Source: a virus
Strand: one strand, 5' to 3'
Virus record (IMG/VR): IMGVR_UViG_3300046009_004390
Location: 1-25,590 of that record
Length of the DNA: 25,590 nucleotides
Below the pieces are notes generated by a model. That model made no database searches, was not told where the DNA came from, and saw only the letters and a list, made by a program, of their open reading frames with translations. Both the position numbers and the translations under genes were made by a program. Each line of letters begins with the position of its first letter. The first letter of the stretch is position 1. This document shows, piece by piece, positions 14,661 through 22,989 of this stretch.

Positions 14661-14686
14661 CCCCCGGGGGAAACCCCGGGGGTTTT
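14661..14686 (+). terminator. Rho-independent terminator after capsid gene
   Basis: CCCCCGGGG (14661-14669), loop GAAA (14670-14673, a GNRA tetraloop), CCCCGGGGG (14674-14682), then TTTT (14683-14686). This is a classic stem with U-tract twelve bases after the capsid stop. The 3' arm lies just before the ATG at 14690. Confidence 0.93.
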
Positions 14687-14689
14687 CTC

Positions 14690-15055
14690 ATGACTGGCTT
14701 CAAAGCCATCGTCGACAACGACGGCCCCGGGCGCGTCAAGTTCCAGCTTCAGCACTTCGAGGACGTCGGCCCAGCTCTTCGTCAGGCCGAGCTTCAGCGC
14801 AAGCTGGAAGCGGAGCGTCTCCGCAAGGAAAACGAGGTTCGCCCACAGGCGAAGCTGCCGATCACCGTCGTGATGTCCATCAAGCAGCGCTATGGCATCG
14901 ACGCACTCAAGATCCGCCCGGACCAAGAGAAGCGCTTCTGGCAGATCCTTCAGACCGAATACCCCGCGCTGCTGACGACGCAGAAGAAGGTCTACCGCGC
15001 GCCCAAGCGCGAGAAGATCCGCTTCGCGCCGGGCACGCTCTCGCTGGCGCCGTGA
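14690..15055 (+). CDS. Hypothetical head-tail region protein
   Basis: ATG at 14690 lies only three bases after the terminator T-run, so no free Shine-Dalgarno exists; the nearest G-rich sequence is the 3' arm of the terminator stem. A later in-frame start at 14873 (ATG) is possible but would drop half the protein. The product has 121 residues: a beta-like start (MTGFKAIVDNDGPGRVKFQL), a charged helix (RQAELQRKLEAERLRKENE), and a basic C-terminus (KKVYRAPKREKIRF). The family is unknown to me. Position between capsid and adaptor suggests a head decoration or completion role, but this is inference. Confidence 0.68.
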   Translation: MTGFKAIVDNDGPGRVKFQLQHFEDVGPALRQAELQRKLEAERLRKENEVRPQAKLPITVVMSIKQRYGIDALKIRPDQEKRFWQILQTEYPALLTTQKKVYRAPKREKIRFAPGTLSLAP

Positions 15056-15056
15056 G

Positions 15057-15713
15057 ATGCCGGCGAACCTCACCGAACTCAAGGCCGACGTCGCGGGCTG
15101 GCTGAATCGCGACGACATCGACGACGCGGACCTCGGCAAGTTCGTCCGCCTCGGCGAGCTTCAGCTCGATCTCTTCCTGCGCTGCCGCTACACCTCGAAG
15201 ACGACGCGCTTCTTCGTCTCGAACGGCCTCATCACGATCCCCGATGACTACACGGAGCTTCGGATCGTGCAGCCCGTCGGGACGTGGGACGGCGCCGACG
15301 AGGGGACGCTCGTGGCGAGTCCGCAGCCGCCCATGACGCCGGTGTCCTTCCAGTCGCTCGCGGCTTACCAGAGCGGCTCGTATCCGGGCTACCCCGCCAA
15401 CTACGCGGAGACGCCGGACGGCGTGAGCTGGGCCATCTACCCCGCCGGCCTCTGGGCCATCGACGTGAGCTACTACCACAAGCTCCCGCCGCTCTCCGAC
15501 GACAACGCGGCGACGGTGCGGCTCTTTCAAGCCTTCCCGGACGTGTACCTCTCGGCGGCGATGGTGGAGGCGGAGAATTGGCTCAAGGTGAAGGAGCCTG
15601 ACCGCGGCCCGTGGCGCGGCAAGCTCGACGCCTACATCACTTCCCTCAACGGCAACAGCCGGCGCAGCGAAGTCTCGGGCGGGACGCTCGTGACGCGCTC
15701 GCCATACAGGTGA
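15057..15713 (+). CDS. Head-tail adaptor protein
   Basis: ATG at 15057 follows the previous stop by one base; 218 residues. It has the pattern of phage adaptor proteins that bind below the portal ring: an N-terminal helical part (LKADVAGWLNRDDIDD, then FVRLGELQLDLFLRCR), a LITIPDDYTELR beta segment, a Gly/Tyr-rich centre, YYHKLPPLSDDNAATVRLF, and the typical C-terminal FPDVYLSAAMVEAENWLK and KLDAYITSLN helices. In podoviruses this adaptor connects portal and tail. Motifs and order are complete, and no truncation is seen. The fibre-like gene follows four bases after the stop. Confidence 0.85.
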   Translation: MPANLTELKADVAGWLNRDDIDDADLGKFVRLGELQLDLFLRCRYTSKTTRFFVSNGLITIPDDYTELRIVQPVGTWDGADEGTLVASPQPPMTPVSFQSLAAYQSGSYPGYPANYAETPDGVSWAIYPAGLWAIDVSYYHKLPPLSDDNAATVRLFQAFPDVYLSAAMVEAENWLKVKEPDRGPWRGKLDAYITSLNGNSRRSEVSGGTLVTRSPYR

Positions 15714-15717
15714 CGTC

Positions 15718-16920
15718 ATGCCGATCGGCTCACTCAACACCGCTACGCCGGGGTCCGGCGAAGTAGCGGGCACGTCTGGCCCTTCCGAGCTGAAGGGGAT
15801 CAAGACCGAGATCCGCGCGAGTTTCCCGAACTTCACGGCAGGCAACGACGTCGTTACGAAGACCGCGTCCCAGCTCAACGACGCCCCCCAGAAGGGCGCT
15901 TCCGAGACGATCACCGGCGCGTGGTCCTTCATTGGGGACCCAACCAAGAACGGCTGGTCGATCGCGAACGTCAACGAGGCGACCTCGATCGCCAACTCAG
16001 CCGTCGCAAGCTATGTCTCGACGGTGCTGAGTTCGGCCGTCGCAGTCCCGGGCGTCTGGAACTTCATCAACGGGCTTCAAGCCTCTGGGCTCACCGCCCC
16101 CTCGCCTTCCGGCCTCGTGTCGCTCGCCCTCAGTTGCGGCAACGCAAACGCCTTCCTGACAACTACTGCCGGCTCCATTCAGGTCAGCGCGAACGGGGCG
16201 TTCGACCTTGTCGATGGCTCGGCGCTCCGCGTCCGAGACGCAACGTCTGCCGACTCCGCATCTTTCAGCCACGACGGCACCAACTTTCTTGGCGCCTTCG
16301 TCGGCACGACAAACTGGCTCATCACCGGCATAAGCAATATCCTGCTTGGCAGCGACACCCTCGCCACGCAGGCATACGCAGCCAACTACACCGTCAGCGC
16401 ACTCAACAGCCCGCAGACCATCCCGGCTGTCTGGAACTTCTCCGCCGGGCTTCAGTCGGGAGGCGCTTCAGTTGCCACGCAGGCGTGGGCCAACGCCGCG
16501 ATCGCCGCAGAGCGCTGCTACGGCAAGTGCGACGTCAACATCTCTGGGGCAGGCACCGGGTCGGTTGTTCTTCTCACTGGAACGGCAAACGCCGTCCCGC
16601 TGGAAAATGTCACGCACAACAGCGGCGCAGGCACGCTGACCGTTGCAGTCGCCGGCGACTACCGTGTCGTCGTATCCGGGTCAAACGCCTTCTCTGGGGC
16701 GACGGGGCTCAATGCAAACTTCGGGTTCATGAAGAACGGCGGCCCCGGGTTCGATACCTCCGTGCAAGTGTCTTCTTCGATCCAGAACTCGATTTCTATC
16801 TACGTCGAAAACCTCGTCACGCTCGCTGCAAACGACACGATCTCCCTCGGGATGAACATTCCGGTCGGAGTGAATGTGAGCGGCTCGCTCCGCCTGACCG
16901 TGCAGAGAATCGGCGCGTAA
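15718..16920 (+). CDS. Fibre-like virion protein with VWNF repeats and C1q-like C-terminus
   Basis: ATG at 15718 has AGGTGA upstream; 400 residues. Residues 22-40 (GPSELKGIKTEIRASFPNFT) resemble the attachment end of phage fibres. A repeated motif follows: ITGAWSF at 65-71, VPGVWNF at 110-116 and IPAVWNF at 235-241, the last two both followed by GLQ and Gly-rich sequence. Such ITGxWxF repeats are common in fibres. The last 125 residues (from about 275) are beta-rich and hydrophobic, ending in SLRLTVQRIGA, and resemble the C1q/TNF-like jelly roll at the tips of some phage fibres. It lies between adaptor and tail structural protein and is probably trimeric. Host receptor binding is likely but not shown. 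Confidence 0.72.
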   Translation: MPIGSLNTATPGSGEVAGTSGPSELKGIKTEIRASFPNFTAGNDVVTKTASQLNDAPQKGASETITGAWSFIGDPTKNGWSIANVNEATSIANSAVASYVSTVLSSAVAVPGVWNFINGLQASGLTAPSPSGLVSLALSCGNANAFLTTTAGSIQVSANGAFDLVDGSALRVRDATSADSASFSHDGTNFLGAFVGTTNWLITGISNILLGSDTLATQAYAANYTVSALNSPQTIPAVWNFSAGLQSGGASVATQAWANAAIAAERCYGKCDVNISGAGTGSVVLLTGTANAVPLENVTHNSGAGTLTVAVAGDYRVVVSGSNAFSGATGLNANFGFMKNGGPGFDTSVQVSSSIQNSISIYVENLVTLAANDTISLGMNIPVGVNVSGSLRLTVQRIGA

Positions 16921-18584
16921 TGCTCGTCCGCATCCCAAAGCTCGGCTCCGTAGGCGTCCGCTCGACGGACGACTACCCGCCGTCCGAGCTGCCGCCGAAT
17001 GCCTTCACGTCGTCTGACAACGTCAGCTTCAGTGACGGCTGCGCTCGGAAGATGCCGGGATGGCTGCCGGCTATCAGCGGCTTCACGAAAGACCAGCTCT
17101 GGATGCAACCGTGGGAGGACGACGACACCATCTCGATCGCCTTCGGCGCCGCCGACGAGATCAGCACGACGATCAACGGCGTCAACATCGTCGCGGCGAC
17201 GATCCTCGATCAAGCGGGCGTGGCATCGACGGTGAGCGCCAGCACAGGCTGGCAGTCGGACGTCTTTGGCGGGTTCTGCATCATGAACAACCGCGTCGAC
17301 ATCCCGTACTACTCCAGCGCCTTCGCGACTCCGACGTGGACGTTCCGCGAGATCCCGGGCTGGGGCGCTGCCACGTCACCGGCTGGTGCCGTGCAGAGCG
17401 TCCGCAGCTTCCAGAACCATCTCATCGCGCTCGGCGTCGTCGACAACCCCTACACGGTCTTCATCTCCGATCAGGGCAGCCCGGAAGCTTTCCCGACGAG
17501 CTGGGACTACGCCGACCCCACGAAGCTCGCTCGGCGATTCCCGCTCCAGTCGAAGGATGGCGCGATCGTCGACGGCGGCATCCTCAACGACCGCTTCATG
17601 GTCTACCAGCGCTACGCCTGTGTGGCTCTGGAGTACGTCGGTGGCGCATTCGTCATGGCGGCCCGTCGCGTGCTGGACGTGGGCCTCATCAACCGCGACG
17701 CATGGGTGCAGTTCCAGAACTTCCACTTTGTCGTCTCTGAGCGCTCGATCAGCATCCACGACGGCTCACAAGGAACGCGGCCGGACGACGACTACGTCGA
17801 GAACCGCTTCTTCGGCGAGCTGTCGGACCCGGCCGCGGTGTTCGTCACGAAGGACGAAGAGAACCACGAGATCCTCGTCTACTACCCGACCGAAGGCTCG
17901 GTCCCGAACCGCATCCTCACCTACAATTGGATCGACCGGACGTGGTCATTCGCGACCATCGGCTCCGATGTGCGGCGAATCGTGCAGGGCATCGGCCCCG
18001 CTCAGGGTTCGACGTGGGCGCAGCTCGCCTTCCCATGGGAGTCGATCAACCAGACGTGGGCGCAGCTCGCGCGTACCGATCGAAGCACGAAGCTACTCCA
18101 GCTCCGCGATCGCACCGTCGACATCCGTGGCAGCTCTTTCACGAAGACGCTCAATGAGGAGATTGTCGCCGCTGTCGACTCTCTCGATGACCTCGGCTGG
18201 GACGCCTCCGACGATCTACTGTGGGGCTCTGGAGATTCGGCAGTCGACTACGACGCATGGGTCGAGCGACTGACCATCGACCTCGACGAGCTGACCGGCA
18301 ACTCCGGCCAGATAAAGTACCTCGACGCCGTCTACTTCCAAGCGTGCGGCGATGGCTCGATCGACATCCAGTTCGGCATCTCCAACTCGCCGCGCGACCC
18401 GCCGCGCTGGGGGAAAGTCAGAACCGTCGACCTCGGGACAGAGCTGCGCCGCGAGAAGGTCGACGTGCGCCTCACGGGTCGGTACTTCCACTGGCGAGCC
18501 GGCAACTGGCGCGGAGAGCCCAAGCCCGGCGCGTGGAAGATCGCAACCATCGACCTCTCTCTCCAGCAGGAAGGGCTCCGGTGA
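16920..18584 (+). CDS. Tail-associated structural protein (propeller-like)
   Basis: ATG at 16920 shares one base with the previous TAA; 554 residues. The sequence matches a large protein found beside the adaptor in many podoviruses: near the start VSFSDGCARKMPGW, then SVRSFQNHLIALG, SWDYADPTKLARRF, DGAIVDGGILNDRFMVYQRY, FHFVVSERSISIHDG, and ILTYNWIDRTWSF. The repeated short beta-strand units with W and aromatic residues suggest a beta-propeller fold. It likely forms part of the short tail or tube below the adaptor. An 18-bp in-frame direct repeat gives two TWAQLA units near residues 365-385. A C-terminal beta domain ends in IATIDLSLQQEGLR. No enzyme motif is seen. Confidence 0.78.
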   Translation: MLVRIPKLGSVGVRSTDDYPPSELPPNAFTSSDNVSFSDGCARKMPGWLPAISGFTKDQLWMQPWEDDDTISIAFGAADEISTTINGVNIVAATILDQAGVASTVSASTGWQSDVFGGFCIMNNRVDIPYYSSAFATPTWTFREIPGWGAATSPAGAVQSVRSFQNHLIALGVVDNPYTVFISDQGSPEAFPTSWDYADPTKLARRFPLQSKDGAIVDGGILNDRFMVYQRYACVALEYVGGAFVMAARRVLDVGLINRDAWVQFQNFHFVVSERSISIHDGSQGTRPDDDYVENRFFGELSDPAAVFVTKDEENHEILVYYPTEGSVPNRILTYNWIDRTWSFATIGSDVRRIVQGIGPAQGSTWAQLAFPWESINQTWAQLARTDRSTKLLQLRDRTVDIRGSSFTKTLNEEIVAAVDSLDDLGWDASDDLLWGSGDSAVDYDAWVERLTIDLDELTGNSGQIKYLDAVYFQACGDGSIDIQFGISNSPRDPPRWGKVRTVDLGTELRREKVDVRLTGRYFHWRAGNWRGEPKPGAWKIATIDLSLQQEGLR

Positions 18585-18844
18585 TTCGCCCCTACACCCC
18601 CGCGCGCGCCTCCCCGGGCGACCTCGAATCGCTGCGCCGATTCCTCCAGATGGAACTCGACAAGATCGCCGCGGCGTTCGCGCGCGACATCGAGGCCGCG
18701 GGGAACGGGCAGCACGGAACCTCGGGCGAGGCCGGGCTTCTGCTGTACGTCAACCGCACTGGCAGCGTGAGCCTGTCGCGGGTCAAGATAGGGCCTGTTG
18801 ACTCCGCGGGCGTCGGGTTCCGCTCACTCCGCATCGACAACTGA
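18581..18844 (+). CDS. Small virion-associated hypothetical protein
   Basis: GTG at 18581 overlaps the previous stop as GTGA; 87 residues. An N-terminal helix (LESLRRFLQMELDKIAAAFA) is followed by a short beta domain: GEAGLLLYVNRTGSVSLSRVKIGPVD, then GVGFRSLRIDN. Small proteins with this order (a helix, then LLYV, V.IGP.D, and a final R.LR..N) are often found next to tail proteins in podovirus genomes. The role is unknown, perhaps a minor tail or head-tail component. It ends seven bases before the next ATG. Confidence 0.72.
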   Translation: MIRPYTPARASPGDLESLRRFLQMELDKIAAAFARDIEAAGNGQHGTSGEAGLLLYVNRTGSVSLSRVKIGPVDSAGVGFRSLRIDN

Positions 18845-18851
18845 GGGCGCC

Positions 18852-19886
18852 ATGGGACTCTTCGACAACGAAAGCACGACAACGGGAACCCCGTGGGGCC
18901 CGCTCCAGCAGCCCACGCTCGGCGGCGTCAACTACATCCAGAACCTTCTCCAGCAGGGGCCGTGGGGCGGGCCGTACACCGCGCCGATCGACCCGCTCCA
19001 GACGCAGGGCATCCAGCAGGGCGCGGCGGCGGCCGGCGGCGCCGGCGGCATCGCCAACGCCTACCAGCAGCAGGGGCAGGGGCTCCTCCCCGGGATGCAG
19101 CAGGGCTTCGGCTACTTCGGCTCCGCGCTCGCCGGCGGCATGAACCCGTGGGTCACCAACCCGCAGCAGTACCTCGGCATCGCCCAGAACGTCGCGAACA
19201 ACCCCTACATGGACTCCATGGTCACGTCGGCGCTGCGTGACCCCTTCCGCCAGCTCACCGAGCAGATGCTCCCCGGCATCCGCTCCGGCGCGAACATGGC
19301 GGGGCAGGCTGGCGGCTCACAGGAGGCCGTCATGAGCGCGATCGCGAACCGCGGCTACGCCGACCGGGCCGCAGATGTCGGCGCGCAGATGCGCGGCGGC
19401 GCGTACTCGCAGGGGCTTGGCTTCGCGAACCAAGCCGCGCAGTCCGATATGGCGCTCCAGCAGGCGGCAGCACAGAACCTCTTCAACATGGGCCAGATGG
19501 GCCTCGGCTTCCTCGGGCAGGGCTACGGCATCGGCCAGCAGGGCGCGCAGGACACGTTCAACTGGGGCACGCAGGGTCAGGGGCTCCAGAACCAGCAGCT
19601 TCAGGGTCAGATGGCGCAGTTCATGGCCCCGTGGGAACTGGCGAAGTCCTACGGCTCCTACATCAACCCGCTCGCCGGCAGCCTCCAGCAGCGCACCAGC
19701 TCGCAGGATATGCTCCCGGCCTACCTGCTTCAGGGGCTCGGGCCGATCCTCTCCGCCGGCGGCGGCGCCGCGGGTCAGTGGCTCTTCGGCACCCCGGGCG
19801 TCAACGGTCAGCCCGGCACCCCGGGCAACCTCGGGAGGCTCCTCGGCAAGATCCCCGGCCTCGGCGGGATCTTCGGGGACGGTTAA
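18852..19886 (+). CDS. Gly/Gln-rich probable internal virion protein
   Basis: ATG at 18852; 344 residues. It is rich in Gly, Gln and Ala throughout. A middle segment (AGQAGGSQEAVMSAIANRGYAD) is like that of proteins found among podovirus internal or ejection proteins, where an N-terminal VTSALRDPFRQLTEQMLPG-type helix precedes it. Near the end, a short collagen-like stretch (GTPGVNGQPGTPGN) precedes KIPGLGGIFGDG. No cysteine or enzyme motif is visible. Its stop overlaps the next start (TAATG), placing it first in a row of similarly composed virion proteins. It is probably carried in or at the head and released with the DNA, which is inference from composition and order. Confidence 0.68.
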   Translation: MGLFDNESTTTGTPWGPLQQPTLGGVNYIQNLLQQGPWGGPYTAPIDPLQTQGIQQGAAAAGGAGGIANAYQQQGQGLLPGMQQGFGYFGSALAGGMNPWVTNPQQYLGIAQNVANNPYMDSMVTSALRDPFRQLTEQMLPGIRSGANMAGQAGGSQEAVMSAIANRGYADRAADVGAQMRGGAYSQGLGFANQAAQSDMALQQAAAQNLFNMGQMGLGFLGQGYGIGQQGAQDTFNWGTQGQGLQNQQLQGQMAQFMAPWELAKSYGSYINPLAGSLQQRTSSQDMLPAYLLQGLGPILSAGGGAAGQWLFGTPGVNGQPGTPGNLGRLLGKIPGLGGIFGDG

Positions 19887-21592
19887 TGCGCGGCCTCGCC
19901 CCCCTCAGCTCGCCGGCGTGGTATCGGGGCTTCGACCCGATCGCCGTCCCGTGGGGCGAGGGCGACGACTCCATGGGGCTCGGCCTGCCCGACATCCTGT
20001 CCTTCGCCAGACAGCCGCAGAGCCCGCAGGGGGCAGGACAGGGCCCCGGGAGCGGTCAGGGCACGGGCGGCGGGACTTCGAGCGGCAGCGCCGGCGGTAG
20101 CGCGTCCGGCGGCGCCACGTCCGGCTCACAGACCGGCGGCGCGTCAGGGCCGCCCACGGGCGGCGGTACGCTCCCGCCAGTCTGGCAGCCCGGCGGCAGC
20201 CTGCCGCTCCCGCGCAGCTCGACCGGCGACATCGACTGGGGGGTCATCGGCGGCGTCCTCGGGTGGCCGGCGGCCGGCGACAGCCCCACCGACCCGACGA
20301 GCGACTTCCCCGTCCGCGAGGGCGCCCCGGCCGCCCCCTACCCGGGGACGCCGGCCGGCACCTTCGGGGTCGAGGGCGACCCGGAGAGCTGGGGCGACGC
20401 GGAGTGGCAGGAGTGGCAGCGCCGGCGCGGCGAGTGGCAGCGCTGGTGGGAGGCGAACCGGGTCGGCGCGGCCGACGGCGGCGGCCTCGGCGGATCGTCT
20501 GGCGGCTCGACCGGGTCGGCCGGCGGCGGCTCTGGTGGCGGCGGCGGAAACGGCCAGCCGACCACTCCGCCCCCGCCCTTGCCGCCGACCGACTGGGGGT
20601 TCGGCATCGACATCCCGGACGCGGCCTTCGATCCCGACGTGGACGCGATCGTGAAGGGCATCGGCGCGCTGCCCGACATCATCGGAGGTTCCACGGGGAA
20701 CATCCCGCAGTTCATGCCCGGGGAGGTCGGCGGCGCGCCCGCTGGCGGCTCGGCGGCGGGCAACTTCGGCAACTTCATCGCCCGCCTGAAGGCGATCCCC
20801 GACATCCTCGACTTCAAGGAAGACCCTCGTGGCGCGTTCACCGGCGCCATCACGCTTGCCAACCCGGCGGCCGGGGCGCTGGCCGGGGGCTTCCTCGCGC
20901 TCTCCGACTGGGTCAACGCCGGCAACAGCGGCGCCCGTCAGGACCGCCGCGACGAGCTGAACGAGCGTGGCCGGATGATCGCCGACCCGGTGATGGGCGC
21001 CTTCTGGCGCGAGCTGGGGCGCGACCCGGAATGGGTTCTCAACGCCCGCTCTGGCGTCGGCTCCGAGGACGCGCAGTTCTATGGCGACTGGGCCGGTTGG
21101 CTCGGCTCATCCGGCGTCGGCGGCCGGCCAGACACCCCCTTCCAGAACTTCGGCGGCATGGCGCCGCAGGACGCCTACCGCGCGATCGGGCAGTCGCTCG
21201 TGGACTACTACGGCACGCTCTCGCCGGAGGCGCAGCAGTCGCTTCGCGGGCTCGGCTCTGGCGAGTACGCTCCGCGCGCATTCCTCCAGAACAACTTCGG
21301 GTGGGATCCTGAGCAGCCGGCGCCCAACCTCGGCGGGTGGGGCGCCAATGCTGGCGACCTCTCTGGGTTGGAATACCTCTTCAACGAGATCAGCCCGCGG
21401 ATGATGGGCACGCAGAACGCGCTCCTCACGCAGCCTGACGAGTGGACCGATTGGCTCGCTGGATTCCAAGGGCTCCGGCCCAACGTCGCGATCCCCCAGC
21501 CGACGACGACGCTCGACGCAATCCGCAACTGGGAAGCGTGGCGCGCGCAGGCGGAGCAGAACTTCATAAACCTCGGGAACGGGTATCCGTGA
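19886..21592 (+). CDS. Large Gly/Ser-rich virion protein with Trp-rich helix
   Basis: ATG at 19886 overlaps the previous stop; an ATG at 19973 is a less likely start. It has 568 residues. Residues 45-100 and 195-230 are Gly/Ser/Thr linkers. Between them lies a Trp-rich helix (EWQEWQRRRGEWQRWWEANR, about 173-192). Residues 318-342 form a Gly/Ala-rich hydrophobic segment (FTGAITLANPAAGALAGGF). The C-terminal half (from about 345) is a folded acidic/aromatic domain with DYYGTLSPEAQQSLRGLG. Together with its neighbours it fits a set of internal or ejection proteins that interact with membranes. I know no named family. Its high Gly content is repeat-like but codon use stays phage-typical. Confidence 0.65.
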   Translation: MRGLAPLSSPAWYRGFDPIAVPWGEGDDSMGLGLPDILSFARQPQSPQGAGQGPGSGQGTGGGTSSGSAGGSASGGATSGSQTGGASGPPTGGGTLPPVWQPGGSLPLPRSSTGDIDWGVIGGVLGWPAAGDSPTDPTSDFPVREGAPAAPYPGTPAGTFGVEGDPESWGDAEWQEWQRRRGEWQRWWEANRVGAADGGGLGGSSGGSTGSAGGGSGGGGGNGQPTTPPPPLPPTDWGFGIDIPDAAFDPDVDAIVKGIGALPDIIGGSTGNIPQFMPGEVGGAPAGGSAAGNFGNFIARLKAIPDILDFKEDPRGAFTGAITLANPAAGALAGGFLALSDWVNAGNSGARQDRRDELNERGRMIADPVMGAFWRELGRDPEWVLNARSGVGSEDAQFYGDWAGWLGSSGVGGRPDTPFQNFGGMAPQDAYRAIGQSLVDYYGTLSPEAQQSLRGLGSGEYAPRAFLQNNFGWDPEQPAPNLGGWGANAGDLSGLEYLFNEISPRMMGTQNALLTQPDEWTDWLAGFQGLRPNVAIPQPTTTLDAIRNWEAWRAQAEQNFINLGNGYP

Positions 21593-22989
21593 TGCCGTAC
21601 CAGCCAGCCTTCATGCAGGGCCCGCAGCCGGTCCTCGACTCGCGCACGATGCCGCAGCAGGGTCCGCCGATCCCCGCGGGCGTCCTCGGCTCCCCGCAGC
21701 AGGGCCCGCCGATGCCGATGGGGCAGCCGCAGGGAAGCCCCTTCGGCGGGATGCCGCCGGGCATCGCCGCGGGCCTCGGCATGGGCCCGCCGTCGCCCGT
21801 GCGCCCCGCCTTCGATCAGTGGGCGCAGCGGATGCGCGAGATGACGCCGAACCCGCGCGGGCGCGGCTGGCAGTACGCGCTCGGCTCCGCGCTCCTCCCG
21901 GCGCTCGTCGGCAAGCTCGCCGGCGGCTCCGGTCGCGAGGCGCTGCTGTACGGCGTCGGCTCGGCGGCCTACAACTTCAACAACCAGCTCGAAGACTATC
22001 GCGAGATCGAGCGGCGCATCTCCGAAGCGGAAGCCGGCCTGCCGCAGGCGCAGGCGAGCTATGACCTGTCGATGGCGCAGACGGGCGCCGCGCAGGCGAA
22101 GACGCTTCGTGACCTCGGGCTCACCGGCGCCGACCCGGGCGGCAAGGCGCCGTTCTCTGGCGAACTCCAGAAGGGCCGCAACGGCAATCTCTGGCGCTTC
22201 AACACCCGCAACGGCCAGCTCGAAGACACCGGCGTCCAGTTCTACGAAACCCCCACGAAGCCGTCGATGAAGGCCATCGAGACGATCGACCCCGTCACCG
22301 GCCGGCCGGCGACGGTCTTCGTGGACGCGAACAGCTCCGGCGGGCAGACCTTCGTGAAGCCGCCATCGGCGACCGAGATCACGCAGGGCGACAAGGCTGT
22401 CGACACGCTGGCGAAGCTCGACGCGCGCCAGCAGTCCTTCAACAACCAGCTCTCCGGCATCACGGAGATCGTCACTCGCGCAAGCGGCGACGTCGGCGAC
22501 GTGACGTCCGGCGCGCTGGCGACGCTCCTCCAGAAGACCGGCATGAACGTGCCCTACGAAGACCTCAAGGGCGACATCGAGACGCTACAGGGCAACCTCG
22601 CGTTCCTCGAACTCAACAACATGAGGCAGAACAGCCCGACGGGCGGCGCGCTCGGCAGCATCACGGAGCGCGAGCTGACGCTCCTCGCCTCGACGGTCGC
22701 CTCCCTCAGCCAGCGGCAGAGCCCGGAGCGCCTGAAGTCCAACCTCCTCAAGGTGCAGAGCCACCTCAACCGGATCGAGGCGCTCATGGCGCAGGACTTC
22801 GAGAACCAGCGGCAGCAGCTCGCTGCCCGGGCCGCGCGCGCGGCGCCCGGCGTTCCCGCGGCACCGCAGGCGGCTCCCGCGCGGCCGAACCCGCAGCCGA
22901 CGCCGACCGGGGCGCCGACGTGGAACGTCCTGCCGAACCAGCCGCCGCGGAAGTCGGCGAACGACTACCTCAACGCGGTGGGCCAGTGA
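21592..22989 (+). CDS. Probable internal virion (DNA ejection) protein
   Basis: ATG at 21592 overlaps the previous TGA (TGATG); 465 residues. The first 80 residues are Pro/Gly/Met/Gln-rich and disordered. Then comes an Ala/Gly-rich helix (YALGSALLPALVGKLAGG), a helical heptad region (LEDYREIERRISEAEAGLPQ), a beta-like segment, and a helical C-terminal part with NNMRQNSPTGGALGSITERE (about 342-361) and LTLLASTVASLSQ. The SPTGGALG-x-(I/V)-x-x-x-E motif followed by helices recurs in podovirus virion proteins of the ejection type. The C-terminus is Pro/Ala-rich. It is probably packaged inside the head. The stop overlaps the start of the small membrane protein. Confidence 0.72.
   Translation: MPYQPAFMQGPQPVLDSRTMPQQGPPIPAGVLGSPQQGPPMPMGQPQGSPFGGMPPGIAAGLGMGPPSPVRPAFDQWAQRMREMTPNPRGRGWQYALGSALLPALVGKLAGGSGREALLYGVGSAAYNFNNQLEDYREIERRISEAEAGLPQAQASYDLSMAQTGAAQAKTLRDLGLTGADPGGKAPFSGELQKGRNGNLWRFNTRNGQLEDTGVQFYETPTKPSMKAIETIDPVTGRPATVFVDANSSGGQTFVKPPSATEITQGDKAVDTLAKLDARQQSFNNQLSGITEIVTRASGDVGDVTSGALATLLQKTGMNVPYEDLKGDIETLQGNLAFLELNNMRQNSPTGGALGSITERELTLLASTVASLSQRQSPERLKSNLLKVQSHLNRIEALMAQDFENQRQQLAARAARAAPGVPAAPQAAPARPNPQPTPTGAPTWNVLPNQPPRKSANDYLNAVGQ

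Noticed and set aside
14907-15995. Minus-strand ORF of 362 codons across adaptor and fibre genes
   Set aside because: It is a shadow of real + strand genes, with skewed Arg/Ala/Val composition, and it crosses two gene boundaries.
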